64,000 bases of DNA. Origin: DAMCAP01 sp032059445 (GTDB lineage: Bacteria > Bacillota > Clostridia > Oscillospirales > Ruminococcaceae). Position 1 is the stretch's first letter. Every line of letters starts with the position of its first letter. Below the pieces are notes generated by a model that saw only the letters and a program-made list of their open reading frames with translations, had not been told where the DNA came from and made no database searches. Made by a program: the position numbers and the translations under genes. Shown in pieces: positions 18,416 through 26,863 of the stretch. The stretch is from positions 6,439 to 70,438 of the forward strand of contig DAMCAP010000014.1 in the NCBI GenBank assembly GCA_032059445.1, written 5' to 3'.

Positions 18416-19012
18416 ATGGCCTTAAGTGAGCGGCTGCAATTTATCAGGAAGCAAAACCATCTCAGTCAAGAAAGTCTGGCAGAAATTTCAGAGCTGTCAC
18501 CTCAGCAGATCGCTGACTGGGAAGAGGGCAGATCCTCCCCTGTAGCCGAGGAGATTATCAAGCTCGCCAAAGGTCTAGAAGTATCGGTAGGGTATCTGCT
18601 AGGCTGTGAGCCCTGCCTAGAATGCAGCGCAATTATAAAGTCAAAGGACATGCACCGCAAGCTGTGGGTGGTCACTACGGGGCTGTGTGTCATCGGGCTG
18701 CTGATATCAATCGTTGCCTATAGCATGTGGCAGACGCCGTTGTCGCTGGCATTAGGGGTCATCTTACAGGCAATCAGCATCATCGTGTATGAAGCTCTTA
18801 CCCCCAGCAGGATCGAAACCGCTGCCATGCGCGCTCGATTTTATGAGGTCAATATCTGGCTGACCGCCTTTGCCCCCTCTTTTATCGCTGCGGAGCTGCT
18901 CTTTCGTCAGTTGCCCTTCTCTTACCCCAAGGTTGCGCCCTTTTTGGTGGGCGTAGTCCTCTACCCCCTATTATGCACGATATTTAACTCCCTGCTTCGC
19001 CGTAATCAATAG
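18416..19012 (+). CDS. XRE-family helix-turn-helix protein with C-terminal membrane domain
   Basis: About 198 residues. The N-terminal 65 residues form a Cro/CI-type HTH (LSERLQFIRKQNHLSQESLAE, DWEEGRSSPVAEEIIKLAKGLEVSVGYLLG). The rest has about four hydrophobic helices (VTTGLCVIGLLISIVAYSMW, LSLALGVILQAISIIVYEAL, and two more at the C-terminus). A membrane-anchored regulator is the simplest reading. The signal it senses is unknown. ATG 18416 is chosen because AAGGAG is 8 bases upstream; a GTG three codons earlier overlaps that SD. It is transcribed alone and converges on the HAD gene. Confidence 0.85.
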   Translation: MALSERLQFIRKQNHLSQESLAEISELSPQQIADWEEGRSSPVAEEIIKLAKGLEVSVGYLLGCEPCLECSAIIKSKDMHRKLWVVTTGLCVIGLLISIVAYSMWQTPLSLALGVILQAISIIVYEALTPSRIETAAMRARFYEVNIWLTAFAPSFIAAELLFRQLPFSYPKVAPFLVGVVLYPLLCTIFNSLLRRNQ

Positions 19013-19014
19013 AA

Positions 19015-19050
19015 TAAAACCGCCCTGATCCAAGATCAGTAGGCGGTTTC
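19015..19050. terminator. Bidirectional terminator between the XRE gene and the HAD gene
   Basis: Stem AAACCGCC/GGCGGTTT with an inner CTGATC/GATCAG arm, placed between two convergent genes and flanked by A- and T-rich bases on both sides. Confidence 0.75.
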
Positions 19051-19061
19051 TAATTTTGGGG

Positions 19062-19880
19062 CTATAGAAGCCGAAGCATATTTTGTATGGCGTGGTGGAT
19101 TCCATCACTGTCGTGGTCGTAGGTGACATAGTTCGCCGTATCTTTTACATGGCTTTCAGCGTTCCCCATGGCAAAGCTGTATGGATATTCCGAGAGCATC
19201 TCCATATCATTGACATCGTCACCAAAAACCGCCAGCTCATCTTTCGAGAGCTTTAAGCTTTCTCGTATTTTTTCGATGCCCTTTACTTTATTGACCGCCC
19301 GCCCCATGATCTGAATACATGTGCCTTTGTCGGTCAGATAAAATTGGGCTGCATCCCTACATAGCTCTTTCAAGGCAGCAACCAACCCCTCTTCTAAAGG
19401 CATTGCTGTGTCTATCAGATTCTCATAAAATATCAGCATCTTTACGGCTTGGAGCATTTCGATCTGATGGAGTGTGCATGCCGTTTCGGCACTTATTCCC
19501 CATCTCGTGTGATCCTTGGCGTCGAGGGGGAAGCGAAACCCATGGGTTTCGCCCTCCAGCTGCAATGCAATATTAAGAGCATCATATGCACAAACGCTCT
19601 CAATCGCTTTACGCACCACCACATCGGAAATAAACTGATACTCCTTCTGCCCGCCAATTTCGACACAACCCCCGTTATAGTACACACCTCCATTAAACAG
19701 AGCCAAGATGCTCTGATCCCATGAAAGCATTCGGTCTAACAGTGGTGGTCGTGCAGTGGCAAAAAAGAGTTTGATTCCGCTTTTTTTGCATCGTTCAAGA
19801 GTTACTCTTGTTTGCTCTGATATTGTCCGTTGACTGTTGAGCAGGGTACCATCCAGATCAAAAAACAGTGCTTTTATCAG
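19062..19880 (-). CDS. Cof-type HAD-superfamily hydrolase, probably with a CTG start
   Basis: Phosphatase of the HAD superfamily, Cof/YbiV type, probably acting on small phosphorylated metabolites. The full 272-residue protein has motif I (FFDLDGTLL) near residue 8, motif II FATAR, and the C-terminal FGDDVNDMEML of motif IV. An ATG start at 19730 would remove motif I, so it cannot be the true start. The frame stays open up to a TAA near the gpsA end without ATG, GTG or TTG; CTG at 19880 has AAGGAGG 9 bases upstream. The start is therefore inferred to be non-canonical. It follows gpsA by 37 bases. Confidence 0.85.
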   Translation of the reverse strand: MIKALFFDLDGTLLNSQRTISEQTRVTLERCKKSGIKLFFATARPPLLDRMLSWDQSILALFNGGVYYNGGCVEIGGQKEYQFISDVVVRKAIESVCAYDALNIALQLEGETHGFRFPLDAKDHTRWGISAETACTLHQIEMLQAVKMLIFYENLIDTAMPLEEGLVAALKELCRDAAQFYLTDKGTCIQIMGRAVNKVKGIEKIRESLKLSKDELAVFGDDVNDMEMLSEYPYSFAMGNAESHVKDTANYVTYDHDSDGIHHAIQNMLRLL

Positions 19881-19917
19881 GTAGATCGCCCTCCTTTTTA
19901 CAACAGCGCTCTCAGTG

Positions 19918-20943
19918 CTACTGAGGCAGCTTTACACCACTTAGCCAGCTCGACTCACTCTCGTGCTTCAGTGGGCGACCCATCAGCTTGGCAATCACCT
20001 GATGCGGAGTAGTCTCCCCCATTACCAGCTTATAGATCTGATTGGTAATAGGCATCTCTACCCCAGCTTGCTGCGCCATCTGATACGCACACTTGGTAGC
20101 GGTAATCCCCTCTACCACCATGCCTACCTTCTCTACAGCCTGCTCTACAGTACAGCCCTGCCCTACTAGATATCCTGCCCTACGGTTACGAGAATGCACG
20201 CTGGTACAGGTAACGATCAGATCGCCTACCCCCGACAAGCCCGAGAAGGTTTCACCCTTAGCACCCAGCGCCACACCCAAGCGGGTGATTTCGGTTAAGC
20301 CTCTGGTCATGAGGGCAGCCTTACTGTTATCGCCGAGGCCCATACCATCGATGATACCTGCCGCAAAGGCAATGACATTTTTGAGCGCGCCGCCCAGCTC
20401 CACACCAATGAGATCGGTGGAGGTATAGATGCGCACCTTAGTACCAATAAAGAGCTCCTGCACTACCTCTGCTGCTGCAAGATCCTTACTTGCCGCAACA
20501 ATAGCAGTGGGCACCTCTTTAGAAACCTCCTCCGCATGAGAAGGCCCCGAAAGCGCCACCACAGGGAAGCCCGGAAGCTCCTCTGAGATAATCTCACTCA
20601 TTCGCTTGAGGCTTGAGAGCTCCATACCCTTAGAAACACAAGCAAGCACCGCATCGGGGCGTAGCTTGCCCTTGCAGCTAGCCGCCACCCCACGCACACC
20701 AAAGGTAGGTGTAGCAATCAGCACCACATCGCAGTCGCCGATCAACTGGGTATCATCCACGATTTCGATATCAGAGGGGATCATTACCCCGGGGAGGAAG
20801 TCGGTATTTTCTCTCGTGATCCGCAGTCTTGCCTGGAAGGGCTTTTCCCAGCCCCAAAGTACGATCTGATGCCCAGCGGAAGAAAGTGTGACCGCCAGCG
20901 CTGTGCCGAAGCTGCCGGAGCCAAATACAAATATCTTTGCCAT
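19918..20943 (-). CDS. gpsA: Glycerol-3-phosphate dehydrogenase [NAD(P)+]
   Basis: Makes sn-glycerol-3-phosphate from DHAP for phospholipid synthesis, feeding the adjacent PlsY acyltransferase. The 341 residues have the dinucleotide fold IFVFGSGSFGTALA, the substrate motif LSGPSHAEEVS, and the catalytic-Lys region GGALKNVIAFAAGIIDGMGLGDNSKAAL. Length and start are standard. It starts 12 bases after the plsY stop, consistent with a der-plsY-gpsA operon. Confidence 0.97.
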   Translation of the reverse strand: MAKIFVFGSGSFGTALAVTLSSAGHQIVLWGWEKPFQARLRITRENTDFLPGVMIPSDIEIVDDTQLIGDCDVVLIATPTFGVRGVAASCKGKLRPDAVLACVSKGMELSSLKRMSEIISEELPGFPVVALSGPSHAEEVSKEVPTAIVAASKDLAAAEVVQELFIGTKVRIYTSTDLIGVELGGALKNVIAFAAGIIDGMGLGDNSKAALMTRGLTEITRLGVALGAKGETFSGLSGVGDLIVTCTSVHSRNRRAGYLVGQGCTVEQAVEKVGMVVEGITATKCAYQMAQQAGVEMPITNQIYKLVMGETTPHQVIAKLMGRPLKHESESSWLSGVKLPQ

Positions 20944-20955
20944 GATAAATCCTCT

Positions 20956-21597
20956 CTACTGCTTTTTTCTAAAGGAGAGCTTACGCTCGGTACCATTCAT
21001 CAGTCTTTGAATATTTGCCCGGTGTGTATATAACAAAATACCCGACAAAATCAAGCTAAGCGCCAGCTCTGTCATGCTAAAGCGCCCCTGCACCAGCCTT
21101 GCCACAGTCAGCACAATGGGGAACCCGCTAGCCCCTGTAACCGAAGCCAGCGAAACATAACCCGAAATCGGTGCAATGGGCACAAAGACCAATGCAACAA
21201 TGGAAAACACCAGTGGGTCAATCGCCATGATTGCACCAAGGCCTGTCGCAATACCCTTACCGCCTCGAAACCCGAAAAATAGCGGGAAGATATGCCCAGC
21301 AAGGGCACCCAACCCACCGAAGTAGCTGCCCAGATCCCCAGCGCCAAAATGTGCAAAGATCATCTGCGCCACCCATGCACTGCACATCCCCTTTAAGAAA
21401 TCAAGGATAAAAGTGATTGCAGCAGGCAGCTTACCATAAGTCCGCAGCATATTGGTAGCCCCGGCATTGTTGCTGCCATGGCTGCGCACATCGTCGTGAG
21501 CCACCACTTTAGAAACAATTACCGCAAAGCTGATGCTGCCGATTAAGTACCCCGCAGCCAGTGAGAGCACTGCGGCCAAGATTCCAGTCTGATTCAT
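20956..21597 (-). CDS. plsY: Acyl-phosphate:glycerol-3-phosphate acyltransferase
   Basis: Integral membrane enzyme that acylates glycerol-3-phosphate from acyl-phosphate. The 213 residues hold the three conserved motifs: GSISFAVIVSKVVAHDDVRSHGSNNAGATNM in pieces (SxNxGATN core HGSNNAGATN), a KG motif (DFLKGM) and GFRGGKGIATGLG. Five membrane segments are visible. The start MNQTGILAA at 21597 fits the family; the frame runs 67 codons further upstream but those residues look non-coding. The ribosome-binding site is weak (GGGA). Confidence 0.93.
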   Translation of the reverse strand: MNQTGILAAVLSLAAGYLIGSISFAVIVSKVVAHDDVRSHGSNNAGATNMLRTYGKLPAAITFILDFLKGMCSAWVAQMIFAHFGAGDLGSYFGGLGALAGHIFPLFFGFRGGKGIATGLGAIMAIDPLVFSIVALVFVPIAPISGYVSLASVTGASGFPIVLTVARLVQGRFSMTELALSLILSGILLYTHRANIQRLMNGTERKLSFRKKQ

Positions 21598-21859
21598 AAC
21601 AGTCCCATTCCGCCCTCTGCGCCGGCCTGAATAATTCTTCAATGATCTCCGAGAGCCCCAGCCGCAGAGCAAATGCATAGGGCTCTGTCTTAAACTGTAG
21701 TAATGCTTCTTTTGCAGAGTTGCCCCCCGCAAAAGAAGCTGCACATAACAGGTATAGTTTATTTGATGATACCACATAAGCCCTGCGCTGTAAATCAAGG
21801 TTTATTCTTTAACAAATACCCCGATTTCACAGAAAGACCACAGAGCATTCGCCCAATGC

Positions 21860-23182
21860 CTACTTATCGCCGCGCTCCCGCACAATCATGCGGATGGGAG
21901 TACCCTCCAGACCAAAGGTTTCTCTGATCTGATTTTCGATATAGCGCTGGTAAGAGAAGTGAAACAGCTCCTTGTTGTTGACAAAGGCTACAAAGGTTGG
22001 AGGTCTTGTGGTAGGCTGGGTGATATAGTAGATCTTTAGCCGCTTACCCTTGTCAGAAGGAGGCTGCACCCTTGCGGTAGCATAGGCCAGCAGGTCATTG
22101 AGCATACCTGTGGAGATACGCATGGCGTTTTGGGTGTTGACAAAGTTAATCAGCTCATAAAGCTTCTCTACCCGCTGCCCTGTAAGTGCCGATATAAAGA
22201 TAAACGGCACATAAGACATAAAGGAGAAATCCTCCATCAGCCTCTTGCGGTAATCATCCATGGTCTTGTCATCTTTTTCGATGGCATCCCACTTGTTGAC
22301 TGCTACGATGCATCCTTTACCCTGCTCATGGGCATAGCCTGCAATTTTGGAGTCTTGCTCAGTAAAGCCCTCAATTGCATCAATCATAATCACGCAGACA
22401 TCAGCACGATCTACCGCCATATAGGCTCGCAGCACACTGTAATGCTCGATCGCTTCATTCACCTTTGACTTGCGGCGGATGCCAGCTGTATCGATAAAGG
22501 TGTATTTGCCAAAGTTGTTTTCGATCAAGGTGTCGGTAGCATCTCTGGTGGTGCCTGCGATATCAGATACGATTACCCGCTCGCTGCCGGCAATCCGATT
22601 AATCAGCGAGCTCTTGCCTACGTTAGGCTTGCCGATGATCGCGACCTTGATATGCTCCTCGTCTTCCGGCTCCTGCTTGTCAAAGTCGATGTGGGAGCAA
22701 ATTTCATCTAAGAGATCTCCCGTACCGCTGCCGTGAAGGGAAGACACAGGGAATGGATCTCCCAGGCCCAGATTATAAAATTCATAGACCTCAGGGGGCG
22801 TATTGCCCACACGATCACATTTATTGACGCACAAAACGATTGGCTTGCCGCTCTTGAGCAGCATGGTTGCTACCTCCTGATCGGTGGCTGTCACTCCTGT
22901 GCGCACATCGGTGATCATCACGATCACATCGGCGCTATCGATGGCAAGCTGTGCCTGGCGGCGCATCTGTGATAAGATAATGTCGTTGCTATAAGGCTCG
23001 ATACCGCCGGTATCTACCAGCATAAACTCCCTATTTTGCCACTCACAGGCGGCATAGATACGATCTCTGGTTACCCCCGGAGTATCTTCTACGATAGAGA
23101 GTCTCTGCCCTATCAGCTTATTAAAAAGTGTGGATTTGCCTACATTGGGGCGCCCCACCACTGCTACGATTGGTTTTGCCAT
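21860..23182 (-). CDS. der: GTPase Der (EngA), ribosome assembly
   Basis: Tandem-GTPase factor for 50S ribosome biogenesis. The 440 residues contain two G domains, the first with GRPNVGKSTLFN and VDTGGIEP, the second (about residue 185 onward) with GKPNVGKSSLIN, DTAGIRRKSKV and NKWD, followed by the C-terminal KH-like domain ending IRMIVRERGDK. It heads the der-plsY-gpsA-HAD series. The family is 435-440 residues, so the gene is complete. Confidence 0.97.
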   Translation of the reverse strand: MAKPIVAVVGRPNVGKSTLFNKLIGQRLSIVEDTPGVTRDRIYAACEWQNREFMLVDTGGIEPYSNDIILSQMRRQAQLAIDSADVIVMITDVRTGVTATDQEVATMLLKSGKPIVLCVNKCDRVGNTPPEVYEFYNLGLGDPFPVSSLHGSGTGDLLDEICSHIDFDKQEPEDEEHIKVAIIGKPNVGKSSLINRIAGSERVIVSDIAGTTRDATDTLIENNFGKYTFIDTAGIRRKSKVNEAIEHYSVLRAYMAVDRADVCVIMIDAIEGFTEQDSKIAGYAHEQGKGCIVAVNKWDAIEKDDKTMDDYRKRLMEDFSFMSYVPFIFISALTGQRVEKLYELINFVNTQNAMRISTGMLNDLLAYATARVQPPSDKGKRLKIYYITQPTTRPPTFVAFVNNKELFHFSYQRYIENQIRETFGLEGTPIRMIVRERGDK

Positions 23183-23366
23183 AGCTTTATGCTCCTTTTC
23201 TCCGATGTCGTTGGCACCTTCGTGCGGCTTTGCTTGCCTCCGTCATCGGTGAGAGGCAAGAGCCTTTGTAAAGGGTCTTTGTAAATCAAGGGATCAAGTA
23301 TTCCATAAACACCAGCAGTCGCCACTGCCTAAAAGAATACGAAAATCCCAATCTTTCTAATAATAC

Positions 23367-24683
23367 TTAATGCTGTTCTTTCCCAAGCAGCAGGGTCTGT
23401 GCCAGCGCAGTGCCAGTAGCCGAAATCACCTTGACACCGCAGCCGATCATCACTTCAAGCTCTTGGATGGAGTTGTTGTCTAAAAATAAATCCTGCTCAT
23501 GGCGCAGCATCACCGATGGGATCACCATTAGATCTCCCAGATGCAGCCCCTGTACCCGCTTGTCTATATCGGAGGCAGTGACCAAGCCGGTAACGGTAAT
23601 CGCCCCACCAAAAAACACACTGGGCACGTCAAATACATTAACCTTTAGCTCTGGGTCAAGCTCCATGGCCCTGTCACAAAGGGTTTTGATAATGGGGTAC
23701 GCTGCTACACCTGTGGCTACCGAAATCTCTCGCTGAATGCCCAGCGGGGTAATCTCCTCGCAGGCAGCGTGAAACTCGTCTATACAAAGGGAAAGCAAGC
23801 CTACGCCGTTTTCAAGCTGGTTAAAATCCCCATAGTACTCAGGCGGAGGGATCTGCCGCTCTGCTTTTAAGAAAAACTCATCAGCAGGGTATGCCACCCG
23901 CTCCCCGTGGTCTTTTAGCATCCGATCAGAAAAAGCTTCGATGATGTCAATAGTCCTACCTGCTTCCTCTTTGGTAAAGGAGCGCAGCGGGTACAAGCCC
24001 TCCCGATGCCCCGTCAGCCCCACAGGCACACAGGCAATGCTGCCTAGATTGGGGTACAATTCCCCTAAATCTCGCAGGGTGCGCTCCAGCTCCTCCCCGT
24101 CGTTGTGCTCAGGGCAGAGGACCAGCTGAGTATTGATGGTAATGCCACCCTCGCAGAAGCGCTTTAGCAATGCAAGAGAGCTACCGGAATTAGGGTTTGC
24201 CATCATCCTCTGGCGCAGATCGGGGTTGGTGGTATGCACCGAGATATTAATAGGGCTGATGCGCATCTTGATAATACGCTCTATATCGTGGGGCTTTAAG
24301 TTGGTAAGGGTAATGTAGTTGCCAAATAAAAAGGACAGTCGGTCGTCGTCATCTTTAAAATAAATCGACTCCCGCATACCCTTAGGATTTTGATCTACAA
24401 AGCAAAATATACATTTATTTTTACAGCTTCGCTGCTTGTCCATCAGATAAGTCTCAAAGCCCAGACCAATATCGTCATAACGGCTTTTGTGAATGCTGAC
24501 CGATCTTTGCGCCCCTTGCTCATCAGAGAGCAGCAGCTCTAGGCTACGCTCAGTGATATAAAACCTATAGTCAAGCACATCGTTAATTTCGTTTTGATTG
24601 ATCAGGTGTAGGGTTTCCCCCGCTTTGATACCCGCTCTGCAGGCAGGAGAGCCCTGCTCTACAGTGGTTATGGTTACAGACAT
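23367..24683 (-). CDS. DUF512/radical-SAM-like PDZ protein
   Basis: 438-residue protein with an N-terminal PDZ-like region (SPACRAGIKAGETLHLINQNEINDVLD), then CKNKCIFCFVDQNPKGMR, a Cys-rich radical-SAM-type cluster motif, then FLFGNYITLTNL and SVHTTNPDLRQRMM, and a C-terminal DUF512 domain. The family is widespread in Clostridia next to der. The reaction is unknown. The start MSVTITTVEQ at 24683 is chosen because it puts the PDZ fold at the N-terminus; nine upstream codons are possible. Confidence 0.9.
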   Translation of the reverse strand: MSVTITTVEQGSPACRAGIKAGETLHLINQNEINDVLDYRFYITERSLELLLSDEQGAQRSVSIHKSRYDDIGLGFETYLMDKQRSCKNKCIFCFVDQNPKGMRESIYFKDDDDRLSFLFGNYITLTNLKPHDIERIIKMRISPINISVHTTNPDLRQRMMANPNSGSSLALLKRFCEGGITINTQLVLCPEHNDGEELERTLRDLGELYPNLGSIACVPVGLTGHREGLYPLRSFTKEEAGRTIDIIEAFSDRMLKDHGERVAYPADEFFLKAERQIPPPEYYGDFNQLENGVGLLSLCIDEFHAACEEITPLGIQREISVATGVAAYPIIKTLCDRAMELDPELKVNVFDVPSVFFGGAITVTGLVTASDIDKRVQGLHLGDLMVIPSVMLRHEQDLFLDNNSIQELEVMIGCGVKVISATGTALAQTLLLGKEQH

Positions 24684-24710
24684 TAGACACTCCGTTTCTG
24701 CCGAGGGCAA

Positions 24711-25415
24711 AGCGCCTGCGGCACATGATCATATCTGGCTGATATGACATAAGGATAGAATCGCTTTGATATAGGTCGCAAAAGAAGATACCCCTTGCAC
24801 ATGCCGTGCAGGCAAACCACAAGAGAGTCTGTGGCGCTTCAAGAGGCCTGACGGGTGGGGTGTGCTATTGTGACTCCAAGGGATTTTGAGCAGTCACCCC
24901 TTTGATACACACATGCCGCGGGGCACCCCTTTTTTATAGGACAATAAAAAGGGAGAAAAGCGTCTAAAGGCTCCGCCTTTAAACCACGGACTCCGATTGC
25001 TGCATTACACTGCGAGCGAGTGTCCTGACAGGGTGTCTGTGACACAAGAGCATGCCTAACGGCATGGAGTGCGGACTAGCCTACAGGCATCTAAAATGCG
25101 CCGCAGGCTCCCTATAAGGGCAAGTCCTTGGGACGGTTGTCACAAGCAAAGCGCAGTGCAATCCGTCAAGGCTTTGCCCGTGGGGTTCAGGGGCTTGCCC
25201 CGAAGCGCTTTTTCCCTTATTTTTGTCGCTCAACAAAAATAAGGCGCCCGCGCGGCGTTAGCGCATAAACACATAAAAATACTTGCATTTTATTATTACC
25301 ACGAACAAAGTCATGATATAAATGCCTATGCCCGTAGAGCAGGCTTAGACTTTGTATTTATTATATAGTATTTTACCGCTATAATCTACCGCTTACACAA
25401 AAATTCACACCTACA
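24711..25415. other. Long intergenic stretch without a supported gene
   Basis: About 700 bases between two minus-strand genes. It contains several simple hairpins (CCCTTTTT/AAAAAGGG near 24925-24953; CATGCC/GGCATG near 25050; a perfect 12-bp stem CCTTATTTTTGT/ACAAAAATAAGG at about 25215-25244), the dispersed repeat at 25096-25202, and an AT-rich segment from 25265 on. One 68-codon open frame (24839-25045) has no SD and no recognisable fold, and is not called. Confidence 0.7.
25096..25202 (+). repeat. Dispersed intergenic repeat, copy 1
   Basis: About 107 bases that recur in diverged form at 51447-51552. Shared blocks include ATGCGCCG-AGGCTC, TAAGGGCAAG-CCTTGGG, CGGTT-TCACAAGC and CAATCCG-CAAGG. 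The two copies are in the same orientation and both are in long intergenic regions. Confidence 0.8.
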
Positions 25416-25446
25416 CAAAAAAATAGAGGCGTAATACGCCTCTACC
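25416..25446 (-). terminator. Rho-independent terminator of yceD-rpmF
   Basis: Read on the minus strand: perfect stem TAGAGGCGTA/TACGCCTCTA followed by seven T. It begins 26 bases after the rpmF stop. Confidence 0.9.
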
Positions 25447-25471
25447 CTTTTTGCAATCCATAGATCTAAGA

Positions 25472-25654
25472 CTACGCCTCGATCTTGATGATCTCTCTGC
25501 CCTTATAAAAACCACACATTGGGCATACTCTATGTGGCATCTTGAGCTCACCGCACTGGGTGCACTTGGAAAATGCAGGAGCCTCTAACTTCCAAACGCT
25601 GGAGCGTCTCTTGTCTCTGCGTGCTCTGGATACTTTTCTCTTTGGTACAGCCAT
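25472..25654 (-). CDS. rpmF: 50S ribosomal protein L32, zinc-binding
   Basis: 60-residue ribosomal protein. MAVPKRKVSRARRDKRR is the canonical basic N-terminus, and C31-x2-C34 plus C44-x2-C47 (CTQC, CPMC) form a zinc ribbon. AGGAGGTG precedes the ATG. It follows the yceD-like gene by 32 bases, the conserved yceD-rpmF arrangement. Confidence 0.97.
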   Translation of the reverse strand: MAVPKRKVSRARRDKRRSSVWKLEAPAFSKCTQCGELKMPHRVCPMCGFYKGREIIKIEA

Positions 25655-25686
25655 CTCAGCACCTCCTTAAAACTTTTGCTGCTTTA

Positions 25687-26177
25687 TTATAACAGCTTTT
25701 TTAAAACTTCAAGACGGGGGTCTACAGTTTTAGTGGTACACCCACAGCTTTCCTTATTCAGGTCTGCTCCGCACATGGAGCAGAGTCCCTTACAATCTTC
25801 TTTACAAAGATATGTGTTCGGAAGCTCCAGCTGAATGTCCGTAGCTGCTAATTCACCCATGTCTATAATGCCATCTGGGGCAACCAAATAGCCGTCTTGT
25901 TCACTCGCCTGATTAAGTTCTCTTACAACGGTATGGTTAAAGTGCATCTTGTGCTCGATCACTGCTGGTTTCAGGCAGCGGTCGCAGCTAACAGGTTGCT
26001 TTACCCATGCGTCATAATCCAGCGTCAATACCGACGCTCGGTTGACCAAATGCACCTCAAGCTTTACCGGCTCGGGGATGACAGTTTGTCCAAACCGCTT
26101 AATCCAGGAAAGGTCCGCTTCACCTGAAACGTCCAGCCTTTCACCAACGATGTCAANNNNNNNNNNTCTAGTTTCAT
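25687..26177 (-). CDS. yceD: YceD-family (DUF177) protein, interrupted by an assembly gap
   Basis: DUF177/YceD proteins are encoded just before rpmF and have been linked to 23S rRNA accumulation. The C-terminal 120 residues show VSCDRCLKPA, LPNTYLCKEDCKGLCSMCGADLN and the ending VDPRLEVLKKLL. Reading upstream in the same frame gives DIVGERLDVSGEADLSWIKR and a gap, beyond which MKL starts at 26177 with AAGGTG 6-7 bases before it. The initial piece and the main body are in compatible positions, so one gene spanning the N run is the best reading. A few N-terminal residues are missing. Confidence 0.88.
26157..26166. other. Assembly gap (10 N) in the yceD-like gene
   Basis: Ten unknown bases close to the 5' end of the DUF177 gene. 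Confidence 0.98.
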
Positions 26178-26250
26178 TTTACACACCTTTTTTTTAGGTA
26201 ACTCGCCTAAAAGGCGGCAAAAAGCAGTATAGCGCAGGCGTTACCTAGAT

Positions 26251-26279
26251 ATTATATAGTTGTTTACTTGGTTTGTCAA
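26251..26279 (-). promoter_or_regulatory. Consensus sigma-A promoter of yceD-rpmF
   Basis: Minus strand: TTGACA (26279-26274), 17-base spacer, TATAAT (26256-26251). Both hexamers are perfect, 74 bases before the yceD start. Confidence 0.9.
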
Positions 26280-26351
26280 TAGAAATTTTACTGAGCACCG
26301 AGGCACCTAGAATTATGCTTCCCTTGACTGGGTCGATTATTTGCCGCTTTC

Positions 26352-26396
26352 AAAAAGCAGCCACCCTCTGTGCCATACGGCAGGCAGAGGATGGCG
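26352..26396 (-). terminator. Rho-independent terminator of the P-loop protein gene
   Basis: Minus strand: stem GCCATCCTCTG/CAGAGGGTGGC with a 14-base loop, then TGCTTTTT. It lies 24 bases after the stop of the gene at 26420-26830. Confidence 0.8.
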
Positions 26397-26419
26397 TAAA
26401 AGCAAGATTGCTTTTGGGG

Positions 26420-26830
26420 TTACACTGCGTACTTCCTGATGCGCTCAGGCAGCTCCTCAAGATCGCAAGAAACGCTAAAGGTAATGGTCACATCGGTTTC
26501 GCTGGTGATCGCAGCCAACCGATCAACCATGGTGGCAAATCCCTCATAATCTCTTGAGCCGATGCTCAGGGTGCTGTCGCTAAAGATATCGGTTATATCA
26601 TAGTTGCCAGCCAAGAGGCCGCACAGGAATCCATAGTATGCTTCAAAGCCCGCAACTCCATACTGGTCCACATCTACAAGACGCGCCTTATGGCTGACAT
26701 CATAAGTCAGCTTGAGGCCTTTTTCAATGAATACTACGTTTCCATCGGTGCTCTTAACAGCCTCATTTGCCATGGAGATCAAAGTCTTGGTCTTGCCCGA
26801 GCCCTTTTTGCCAACAATCAGCTTAATCAT
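26420..26830 (-). CDS. Small P-loop NTP-binding protein of unknown role
   Basis: 136 residues opening with a Walker A loop: MIKLIVGKKGSGKTKTLISMANEA. The second beta strand (NVVFIEKG) is followed by DVSHKARLVDVDQYG, and the C-terminal half has SETDVTITFSVSCDLEELPERIRK, resembling the second half of a RecA-like or ABC-like sheet where an Asp/Glu would normally be. No Walker B (hhhhDE) is obvious. It is not fused to any known domain. It sits 33 bases after pgi and has its own terminator. Function unknown; an NTP-binding regulator is only a guess. Confidence 0.75.
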   Translation of the reverse strand: MIKLIVGKKGSGKTKTLISMANEAVKSTDGNVVFIEKGLKLTYDVSHKARLVDVDQYGVAGFEAYYGFLCGLLAGNYDITDIFSDSTLSIGSRDYEGFATMVDRLAAITSETDVTITFSVSCDLEELPERIRKYAV

Positions 26831-26863
26831 AGTAATTCCTCCTAAATGTTTTGTTGCGAAACC

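Noticed and set aside
24839..25045. 68-codon open frame in the long intergenic region
   Set aside because: No SD, odd composition and no family; the region has repeats and hairpins instead.
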